Positions 15,253 to 21,103 of a stretch of DNA of 21,103 nt are shown in pieces. Numbering within the stretch: the first letter of the stretch is position 1; every line of letters begins with the position of its first letter. The translations under genes and the position numbers were made by a program. The stretch is from assembly GCA_964649195.1 (NCBI GenBank), contig CAZYPK010000086.1:1-21103 (forward strand), read 5' to 3'. Below the pieces are notes generated by a model. It was not told where the DNA came from and made no database searches. It saw only the letters and a list, made by a program, of their open reading frames with translations. Origin of the DNA: JTS-RE9 sp964649195. Its GTDB lineage: Bacteria; Planctomycetota; Phycisphaerae; Phycisphaerales; Phycisphaeraceae.

Positions 15253-15948
15253 CTATGCCAGTGCCGCAAACATATACCCCTTCCCCCTCACCGTCAGCAG
15301 CACCTTCGGTTCCTGTGCATCATCGCGCAGCTTTTCGCGCAGTCTCGCCACATGCATGTCAATCGTACGCGTGGCGACGCCTGCCGGGTCCATGCCCCAG
15401 ACGCGGGAGAGAATTTCATCACGGGAAATCGCCCGGCCGCCGTTGATGGCCAGGTAGCGCAGCAGTTCCATTTCACGATCGGAAAGCTCGCAACGGTCGC
15501 CCTCGTCGAAGCGCAGTTCTCTGCGGTTGAGGTCCGCGGTGCCGCCGGGGAATTTCACTTCATCCACATCCATCGGCCGTTCGGGGCTGCGGCGAAGCAC
15601 CGCCTGCACGCGGGCCAGCAGCTCCTTCACGCTGAAGGGCTTGACCACGTAATCATCCGCGCCAAGCTTCAGGCCCTGCACGCGATCGTGCTCCTCACCG
15701 CGTGCCGTGAGAATGATCACCGGCAGCGTCGGCTTGGCCAGGCGAACATCCTTGAGAATCGAAAGCCCGTCGCGCTTGGGCAGCACGAGATCGAGCAGAA
15801 TTAAATTGCAACTGACGCCCAGCGCCATGTCCAACCCTGTCGCGCCATCCCCCGCTTCGAAGGTGGTGTAGCCTTCGAACTTGAGCGAATCGACAATGCC
15901 GCGACGAATCGCGGCATCATCTTCGACAACGAGAACGGTGTGGGCCAT
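15253..15948 (-). CDS. OmpR/PhoB-family response regulator
   Basis: The 231-residue product has a receiver domain (acidic D10-D11, phospho-acceptor D53 in LLDLVLP, T81, K103 in VVKPF) and a C-terminal winged-helix DNA-binding domain (CELSDREMELLRYLAIN, then RVWGMD, RTIDMHVARLREKL and VRGKGYMF). Phosphorylated by the downstream kinase, it should bind DNA and change transcription; targets are not visible. The ATG at 15948 has GGAG 6 nt upstream. The frame is open for 21 more codons, but those are read through the GGGCCTGG repeat and are not part of the family domain. Confidence 0.95.
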   Translation of the reverse strand: MAHTVLVVEDDAAIRRGIVDSLKFEGYTTFEAGDGATGLDMALGVSCNLILLDLVLPKRDGLSILKDVRLAKPTLPVIILTARGEEHDRVQGLKLGADDYVVKPFSVKELLARVQAVLRRSPERPMDVDEVKFPGGTADLNRRELRFDEGDRCELSDREMELLRYLAINGGRAISRDEILSRVWGMDPAGVATRTIDMHVARLREKLRDDAQEPKVLLTVRGKGYMFAALA

Positions 15949-15961
15949 GAAAGACTCCGGG

Positions 15962-16141
15962 GGAGAAGGGCCTGGGGAGGAGGGCCTGGGGCCTAGAGGG
16001 AAGGCATTCATTCGGTGCGGATGAGATTCCCTTCGATGCTTCTTTGTTCCTTAAGGATATCCCAACACAGGTCTCCAGCCTAGCCCTTGTCCCTCTTCCC
16101 CAGGCCCTAGGCCCTCCTCCCCAGGCCCTTCCTCCCGCCCT
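15962..16141. repeat. Heptamer-type palindrome, GGGCCTGG word
   Basis: A perfect 23-nt inverted repeat at 15965-15987 and 16109-16131 (GAAGGGCCTGGGGAGG and mirror) lies within longer imperfect arms, 15962-16006 and 16084-16141. The arms split into 7-nt steps (GGCCTGG, GGAGGAG, GGCCTGG, GGCCTAG). The 77-nt loop shows no gene. The right arm ends 3 nt from the VWA gene stop; the left end is just before the ribosome site of the regulator gene. Confidence 0.87.
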
Positions 16142-16144
16142 TTT

Positions 16145-17332
16145 TCACTTCTCAAACTTGTAATTCTTCGCTTCCGCCTGTTTGCGGACTGTCTTGATCA
16201 CGGCGGTGTCCAGCGTTTCCACGCCGGTCTTCTCCGCGGTTTTCTTCATTTCTTCATCGACGAATTTGCCCCGTTCGACACTCAGTGCCGCGATCTTCTT
16301 CTGAATCTCGTCGCGTTCCTTCTTCTTGGCCTCGATATATTCCTTGCGCTCCTTCATCGACATCTTCCTCATGTTCTCAGGCAGTTCCTCTTCCTTCACC
16401 TCTTCGATCTTCACTTTGTCATTGAAAACATTATCGACCAGGCACCAGTCGTTGCGGTAATAGGCGGAGCCTTTCACCGACGCCCGCTGGGCGGCGTTGG
16501 AGAGCGAGATGCCCGCGGAGTTGGAATCCTGCGCGGCCTGATTCAGAGCGCCTTCCTCGCCGCGCTTGCCGTAGGGGACGAAGGTGGTGTTGAGCTTGGC
16601 GCTGAGCTGGGCAAGTTCCTTGTCCTGCGGCGCGGGGATGTCGGCGACCTTCGCATCGGCATCGATGCTAACGAAGCTGCCGTCGGCGAGGACCGCGCCA
16701 TCCTTCCAGAAGGTGGAGACGCCCTCGGCATTGCCGCCGCAGAAAATCGTGTTGATCTGAATGCCTTTGGTGATCGCGCTCTTGCACGACTGGCGGAAGT
16801 CGATCGGGCCTTGATCGAAAGGTTCGTTGCCTGCGATGTAAACCACCTTGAGGTCGGCGTTGTCCTTGCTCCAGTCGAGGCGATCGATCGCGGCCTTGAT
16901 CACGGCTCCGCAGTATTCGAGGCCGCCGTTGGTTTTGAGGGCGAACAGTTCCTGCGAAACCTTGTCCAGATCATCGGTCAGGGGCAGCACGAGGCGGATG
17001 AAATGGTCCTTTGCGCTGAGGTTGTTGTTGCCGTACTCGAACAGCGCCACTTGGAGCAAGGGGCGCACATCATCGCGCTTGACCGCGATGAACTCGTTGA
17101 CGATTTTCCAGAGCTGCGTCCTGGCCTGGTCGATCAGGCCGTCCATCGAGTTGCTGGTGTCCAGCAGGATGGCCAGTTGAATGACAGGCTGTTTCACCGC
17201 AGGTTTCGCGGCGGCATCGACGAGGGGTGCGGTCTGCACCTGCGGCGCATCCTTGGCCGGCGCAACCGGTGCGGCGATGCCCAGTGCAAGTGCGGAGATC
17301 GCGGCGAAAAACGAAAATCTGCTGCGTGTCAT
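16145..17332 (-). CDS. Exported von Willebrand factor A domain protein
   Basis: The 395-residue product begins with a signal peptide (about 1-26, basic MTRSR then a hydrophobic stretch). The VWA domain starts at about residue 50: LLDTSNSMDG gives the metal-site DxSxS with D58, S60 and S62, and VVYIAGNEPF resembles the later metal-site loop. Cysteines in EYCGAV, QSCKSA, FCGG and WCLVD may form disulfides after export. Residues 310-375 are rich in E and K and probably form a coiled coil. AAGGAG 7 nt before ATG 17332 fixes the start. It follows the VIT-VWA gene by 91 bp on the same strand, so the two are likely expressed together. A protein-binding role is inferred; no partner is known. Confidence 0.88.
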   Translation of the reverse strand: MTRSRFSFFAAISALALGIAAPVAPAKDAPQVQTAPLVDAAAKPAVKQPVIQLAILLDTSNSMDGLIDQARTQLWKIVNEFIAVKRDDVRPLLQVALFEYGNNNLSAKDHFIRLVLPLTDDLDKVSQELFALKTNGGLEYCGAVIKAAIDRLDWSKDNADLKVVYIAGNEPFDQGPIDFRQSCKSAITKGIQINTIFCGGNAEGVSTFWKDGAVLADGSFVSIDADAKVADIPAPQDKELAQLSAKLNTTFVPYGKRGEEGALNQAAQDSNSAGISLSNAAQRASVKGSAYYRNDWCLVDNVFNDKVKIEEVKEEELPENMRKMSMKERKEYIEAKKKERDEIQKKIAALSVERGKFVDEEMKKTAEKTGVETLDTAVIKTVRKQAEAKNYKFEK

Positions 17333-17351
17333 GATGAGGCTCCTTGGTAAA

Positions 17352-17428
17352 GTGGGCATCGCCCACCGCTTGGGTTTGCTTCGTTGGGATGCACAGGGTT
17401 CGTCGTGGTGGGCGGTGCCCGCCCTACG
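17352..17428. repeat. Paired GTGGGC hairpins between the VWA genes
   Basis: GTGGGC-ATC-GCCCAC (17352-17366) and a second hairpin, GGGCGGTGCCC within 17410-17424 followed by CTACGG, stand 50 bp apart. The second overlaps the stop codon of the VIT-VWA gene (TAG at 17424-17426, minus strand), so that mRNA would fold directly at its stop. No T-run follows. Confidence 0.6.
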
Positions 17429-19790
17429 GCATCTTCACAAGAATCGTTTCACCATCGATCACCATGAGAATGTCGCCCTTGAGCGCGATGCATCCGTTGC
17501 GGCCATCATTCGCCAGGCGTTCGACGAGTCTGGTGTAGTCGTCGCTGCCGAAGGTGATGGTGCGCTTGGGTTTGATGGTGTCCGCCTCATCGATCACGCG
17601 GCTGTCGATCCATTGGTTGCCTCGTTTGTAGAAGGCACGATCGCTGACCTGCTGGACGTTCGTGATGGTCACTTCGTTCAAATTTTCATCCAACATTCGG
17701 TTGCTGGCGTTGAGGTACATCTGCGTCTTTTGAAACTTGCCGTTCTCTTCCTGGTTCACCGAGGCGATGCCGCTACGGGAGTTCCAGGCGCGGTTGATGA
17801 AGTTGTCACGGGCCGTGTTGAAGACGAGGTCCTTGCGGGACAGGTCGGTGCCTTCACGGGCGAGGAAGGCGGTGTATTCGGTGAGGATGCCGAACTCGGT
17901 GGAGAGGCGGACGACTTCATCGATCAACTCCTTGAGGCGCGGATCGTTGATCGCGGTGGGCGGCGGCGTCGTGCCGGGCATCGCACCGGATTCGGAACCG
18001 AGGGTGCGGATGGCATCGACGAGGTCGCCGATCTTCCGGCTGGCCCAGAGGCGCGGGACGAAGGCGTTGCGGGCGGTGGCTTTTTCGGGAGTGAAGGTGA
18101 ATTTGAAGGCTTTATTTTTGCCGAGGAAGTTGCCGGTCATCTGGAAAGTGACAGGTTCATCACCGACATAGCGGCCCAGCAGCACAAGCTGGTCGCCATC
18201 GAAAAGGTCGGGCAGTTTCACAGGCAGCACATCAAGCACGCGGCCATTGGCAGGCTTGCCGTCTTTGCCGACGGCGATCAACGAAGGTGATGAAAACACC
18301 GGGCCGGCCAGCCGCTTGAAGACCTGCGAGACTTTCACCTCGACATCCTCCCTGGGCAGCACGAAGGTGGAAGTGGCCCGCGTTTCATAAGCGATTTTTT
18401 CCAGCAGCGGCGTGTTGACATCGGTGCCCACGCCGAAGGTGAAGATGCGGCGATCGTGGCGGTTGCCCTTGAGCGCGGTTTCGCGGATGGCCTTCTCGGA
18501 GGTCTGGCCGACGGTGGGCAGGCCGTCGGTGAGAAAGAGGATGATGGGCAGCATGCCTTTCATCGGTTTGGGGCGCAGGGCTTCGAGGAGAGAATCGTGA
18601 ATGTTCGTGCCGCCGCGTGCCTTCATCGCCCTGACGTATTCACGGGCGGCTTTGGTTGTTTCATCATTCTTGATGACCGGTGCGTCGGCGAAGGATTCGA
18701 CCGCTTCGTTGTAGAGGATGATGTTGAAGGCTTCACCATCTTCCAGTCCTGCGATGACCTGAAGCGCGGCTTCGCGGGCCTGTTCGATCTTTTCCCCGTT
18801 CATGGAGCCGGAGCGGTCGATGACGAGCGTGACTTCGCGCTTGATGGTCTTGTCGTGATCGGCCGGCTTGGCGGGCAGACCTGCGAGCAGGAGGAAGTAG
18901 CCGCCGCCGGATTTGGGATCGGGGTAGGCGAACATGGATGCGGTGACGCTGTCGCTTTCGACGAGATACGACAGGCGAAACGCGCCCGGCTCGCGCGTCG
19001 CATCAGCGGCGATGCGGGCCGCGAGCTGCGAATCGCTCGTACGGCTGGTTTCGATCTTGTGGCTGGGCGAGTAAACCGTGGAGATCGGCTTCTTCGAAAT
19101 GATGCTCACCGACACGTTCCAAGGCACGTTGTATTCCACCGATTCGCTGCGAGGCAGCACGTAATCGACACGCGAACCCTCCGCGGGCAGAAGCGTTTCG
19201 TATGTCAGACGAATCTTCTGCGTCGAGCGCGGCTCAACGGGGAAGACGCTCGACCGCACCAGGTTGAAGCTGATGAATTCAAGCAGCGCGGGATCGCGCG
19301 TCTGGGCCACGATCGAGTCATAAATACGGCGGGCCTCCTCACGGCGAAGAAGCTCGGCGGTCGGTTCTTTTCCCGCGCCTTGGAACGTGAAGCCGCGCAC
19401 CACCGCGCCGTCAGGCACGGGCATGATCAGTTCGGATTCCAGACGCTGTGCGGAAGGATTGCTCAGGCTGATGTCCATGATCGTGGTCGCAACCTGTTCG
19501 ATGATCGACACGCTGACATCGACCTGCGTGATGACCACCTGCTGCGGTGCCGCCGGCTGCACGACGCGCCACTGCGGCACGACGACGTGCGAGGAAAGGG
19601 CGCGGTGAGGCGGACGAGCGCTGCGGGTGACGTTGACCTGAGCGATGGCAGGCCACGCGATGAGCAGGGCAAGCAGAGCGATGAAAGGAGATATGCGGGG
19701 GATGATTCGGGGGGTGATCCGGGGGGTGATCCGGGGGGTGATCCGGGGGATGAGGCGAAGGCGACCGAAACGATGCGGCTGATGGGGCAT
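17424..19790 (-). CDS. VIT and VWA domain protein (inter-alpha-trypsin heavy-chain-like)
   Basis: The 788-residue product is predicted exported. Residues 1-35 are basic, 36-50 hydrophobic and end PAIA, fitting a signal peptide with a long n-region. A VIT domain covers about 75-205 (ISLSNPSAQRLESELIMPVP, GFTFQGAG, EARRIYD). The VWA domain begins near 318: LVIDRSGSMNG gives D325, S327, S329, followed by RGGTNIHDSL and FLTDGLPT. The C-terminal third is uncharacterised and has no sortase or membrane anchor. Start ATG 19790 has AAGG 6 nt upstream; upstream ATG 19814 is less supported. Residues 14-30 (PRIT repeats) come from a 12-nt tandem repeat. Such proteins are thought to mediate adhesion or envelope assembly. 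Confidence 0.9.
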   Translation of the reverse strand: MPHQPHRFGRLRLIPRITPRITPRITPRIIPRISPFIALLALLIAWPAIAQVNVTRSARPPHRALSSHVVVPQWRVVQPAAPQQVVITQVDVSVSIIEQVATTIMDISLSNPSAQRLESELIMPVPDGAVVRGFTFQGAGKEPTAELLRREEARRIYDSIVAQTRDPALLEFISFNLVRSSVFPVEPRSTQKIRLTYETLLPAEGSRVDYVLPRSESVEYNVPWNVSVSIISKKPISTVYSPSHKIETSRTSDSQLAARIAADATREPGAFRLSYLVESDSVTASMFAYPDPKSGGGYFLLLAGLPAKPADHDKTIKREVTLVIDRSGSMNGEKIEQAREAALQVIAGLEDGEAFNIILYNEAVESFADAPVIKNDETTKAAREYVRAMKARGGTNIHDSLLEALRPKPMKGMLPIILFLTDGLPTVGQTSEKAIRETALKGNRHDRRIFTFGVGTDVNTPLLEKIAYETRATSTFVLPREDVEVKVSQVFKRLAGPVFSSPSLIAVGKDGKPANGRVLDVLPVKLPDLFDGDQLVLLGRYVGDEPVTFQMTGNFLGKNKAFKFTFTPEKATARNAFVPRLWASRKIGDLVDAIRTLGSESGAMPGTTPPPTAINDPRLKELIDEVVRLSTEFGILTEYTAFLAREGTDLSRKDLVFNTARDNFINRAWNSRSGIASVNQEENGKFQKTQMYLNASNRMLDENLNEVTITNVQQVSDRAFYKRGNQWIDSRVIDEADTIKPKRTITFGSDDYTRLVERLANDGRNGCIALKGDILMVIDGETILVKMP
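19697..19744 (-). repeat. 12-nt tandem repeat in the signal region of the VIT-VWA gene
   Basis: Three exact units of GGGGGGTGATCC (19709-19744, plus strand) follow one variant unit (19697-19708). They write Pro-Arg-Ile-Thr repeats just before the hydrophobic core of the signal peptide. The unit length keeps the frame, and the CCCCGG core resembles the minisatellites at 9033 and 10687. Confidence 0.9.
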
Positions 19791-19887
19791 GTTGCACCTT
19801 GCGGGTCGGAGCATCTTTGCGTCAGGTGAATGAACCATTCACACGACACATGCTACGCACCCCGGCGGAGATCGGATGTCATGTCTG

Positions 19888-19919
19888 TGTAACAAGCCCT
19901 TTGTTAACAAGGCGTTACA
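19888..19919. promoter_or_regulatory. AT-rich palindrome upstream of the VIT-VWA gene
   Basis: TGTAAC (19888-19893) is mirrored by GTTACA (19914-19919), with a perfect TTGTTAACAA between. On the minus strand it reads as three TTGT(T)(A)AC words. It lies about 100 bp before the VIT-VWA start, in an otherwise GC-rich region, and could be an operator or promoter. No clear -35/-10 pair is seen. Confidence 0.35.
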
Positions 19920-19932
19920 ATTGTGATACGAA

Positions 19933-20088
19933 GAGTCGGAGGTCGGAGGTCGGAGCGAAGCCGCAAGCGGCTGTGGGCTTCTTCCTGTCTCCTGTCCCCT
20001 CTGACTTCTGACCTCTGACTTCTGATCTCTGACTTCTGACCTCTGACTTCTGACCTCTGACTTCTGACCTCTGACTTCTGACCTCTGG
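19933..20088. repeat. Heptamer array TCTGACT/TCTGACC with inverted GGTCGGA arm
   Basis: From 20000 to 20083 there are twelve 7-nt units, alternating TCTGACT and TCTGACC, with one TCTGATC and a final TCTGG. Upstream are two TCCTGTC units (19983-19996), the hairpin GCCGCAAGCGGC (19960-19971) and an inverted arm of AGGTCGG units (19933-19955). The array ends 3 nt from the acyltransferase stop. It could be mistaken for a coding sequence rich in SEVRSQ; I see no reason to call a gene. It is not a CRISPR array, as there are no spacers. Confidence 0.9.
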
Positions 20089-20091
20089 TTA

Positions 20092-21103
20092 TCATGCCTG
20101 CCCGTTCTTTCCGTCCTCCACCGGCAATTTGAGGCGGTCGAGGGTCACATGGTCCATCCAGGGCAGCGATTCGAGTTTGGCCTGGATCGAGGCGGGCATC
20201 GGCTTGCCCTCCTGCTCCCAGCGCGGGCGCGACTTCCACCGGCGATGCATCCACAGGTACTGTTCGGGGCTGCGGCGGACCATCGTCTCGATGGCCCGGC
20301 TGTACCTGGCGGTCACGTAAAACAGCGGGTCGGGCCGCTCCTTCCATTCGTGCGGATGGATGATATCGACCGTGCTCAGCTCGTAATGAAATCCGCCGCC
20401 CACCCGCCGGGCGAAGCCGCACATGATCGGCACGTCCCGGCTGATCGCCAGCAGGCCGATCGACTTGTATGTGCTGGCCATGCGGTTGAAAAAGGGAACG
20501 AAGATGCCCTTCTTCCCGGCATTCTGGTCGGCGACGAATCCGAGCTGGCCGCCGGCGTTGAGCACGTCGAGCATCCGGTCGGTGGCGTCGAACTTGGTGA
20601 TGATCTTCAGGCCGCGCTGCTCGCGGACATCCAGCACCCAGCGGTTGACCAGCGGGTTGTCGATCGGCCGCGCCAGGGCATCGACGGGGTAGCCCATCAG
20701 GGCGTTGGTGTAGCCGAGCATTTCCCAGTTGCCCACGTGGCCGGTGAGCACGATCGCCGGGTTGCCGGCATTGAGCCACTTGAGCGATTCACCCATGTCG
20801 CGGAAGTGAACGTGGCGGGCCCAGGTGTCGGCGTGCATGACCCGGGGCGTCACCGCCAGTTCCACGACCAGCTTCATGAAATGCTCGAACGACCGCCGCG
20901 CCAGCTTCTCGCGCCGCTCCTGCGTCCAGTCGGGGAAGGCGTGGGCGAGGTTGTCCAGTACGCGGCGTCGGCGACGCTTGTCGAACCCGTAGCCGAGCCG
21001 GCCGACGACCTCCATGATCCGCAGGTTGGCGTTGATGTTGCCCACGCTCAGCGCGAAGCCGGCCAGCCGCGCGAGCAGATATTGCGACCAGTCCTTGATG
21101 AGG
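20092..21103 (-). CDS. LpxL/HtrB-like lipid A acyltransferase (5' end cut by window)
   Basis: The visible 336 residues belong to the lysophospholipid/Kdo2-lipid A acyltransferase group that adds a secondary acyl chain to lipid A at the inner membrane. The catalytic HX4E motif is seen in LTGHVGNWEMLGY. ALARPIDNPLVNRWV and LGFVADQNAGKKGIFVPFF match later family blocks. The GTG at 21045 could be read as a start, but the frame continues open to the window edge (LARLAGFALSV) and reads like the family N-terminus, so the true start is outside. It ends with TGA 3 nt from the heptamer array. Its presence implies a lipid A-bearing outer membrane. The substrate acyl chain cannot be told. Confidence 0.9.
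   Translation of the reverse strand, partial: LIKDWSQYLLARLAGFALSVGNINANLRIMEVVGRLGYGFDKRRRRRVLDNLAHAFPDWTQERREKLARRSFEHFMKLVVELAVTPRVMHADTWARHVHFRDMGESLKWLNAGNPAIVLTGHVGNWEMLGYTNALMGYPVDALARPIDNPLVNRWVLDVREQRGLKIITKFDATDRMLDVLNAGGQLGFVADQNAGKKGIFVPFFNRMASTYKSIGLLAISRDVPIMCGFARRVGGGFHYELSTVDIIHPHEWKERPDPLFYVTARYSRAIETMVRRSPEQYLWMHRRWKSRPRWEQEGKPMPASIQAKLESLPWMDHVTLDRLKLPVEDGKNGQA

Noticed and set aside
15962..16141. Classical intrinsic terminators at the palindromes
   Set aside because: The stems are long with loops of 40-77 nt and no T-run follows, so the standard mechanism is not supported by sequence.
20000..20088. CRISPR array
   Set aside because: The units are contiguous 7-mers with no unique spacers, and no cas genes are present.
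19904..20779. Protein rich in SEVRSQ repeats
   Set aside because: The frame reads the heptamer array and the wrong frame of the acyltransferase; there is no ribosome site or real domain.

Overview
The window opens with the 3' third of a 16S rRNA gene. Its signatures (CCTTAACGAGCGAAACCC, GAATATGTTCCTGAGCC) look planctomycetal. GC-rich coding DNA, a PEP-CTERM protein, a pilin-like protein, a XylR/AraC-type regulator and a formylglycine-type sulfatase all fit Planctomycetota, most likely Phycisphaerae. The class is an inference from these features, not a placement by alignment.

Layout. 1-482: 16S 3' end, followed by processing-like hairpins but no tRNA, 23S or 5S. 941-2551 (-): Na+/phosphate cotransporter with a PhoU-like tail, convergent with the 16S gene. 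3000-4001 (-): UDP-sugar 4-epimerase. 4439-6305 (+): small HExxH zinc-protease-like protein and a secreted sulfatase. 6548-10590 (-): PEP-CTERM surface protein, pilin-like protein, and a regulator with a sugar-binding-like domain and an AraC DNA-binding domain. Three GCGTCAAY boxes in helical phase precede the pilin-like gene. 10819-12264 (-): single-domain response regulator and TrmH-family RNA methyltransferase. 12505-13170 (+): SAM methyltransferase. 13415-15948 (-): histidine kinase and OmpR-type regulator. 16145-19790 (-): two exported von Willebrand A proteins, one with a VIT domain. 20092 to the window end (-): LpxL/HtrB-like acyltransferase, cut by the edge.

Functional themes are the cell envelope (LPS acylation, sugar-nucleotide epimerisation, exported VWA proteins), surface glycan handling (sulfatase, PEP-CTERM and pilin-like proteins under a probable sugar-sensing regulator) and signalling (three regulators, one kinase).

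The most unusual content lies between the genes. Nearly every intergenic gap carries a palindromic element, in at least three families: A, hairpin-capped 140-220 bp elements, four copies; B, an 85 bp multi-hairpin element, two copies; C, long inverted repeats whose arms are built from 7-nt units, sharing a conserved core in three copies and using unrelated 7-nt words elsewhere. Paired stem changes that keep base pairing occur in A and B. One edge of an element or small hairpin lies within about 17 nt of, or overlaps, 13 of the 15 stop codons. Where genes converge, one element serves both stops. Related 9- and 12-nt minisatellites have entered two genes, just before the membrane segment of the encoded protein. 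This looks like a modular, sequence-diverse system of gene-end palindromes and is the main candidate for something undescribed.
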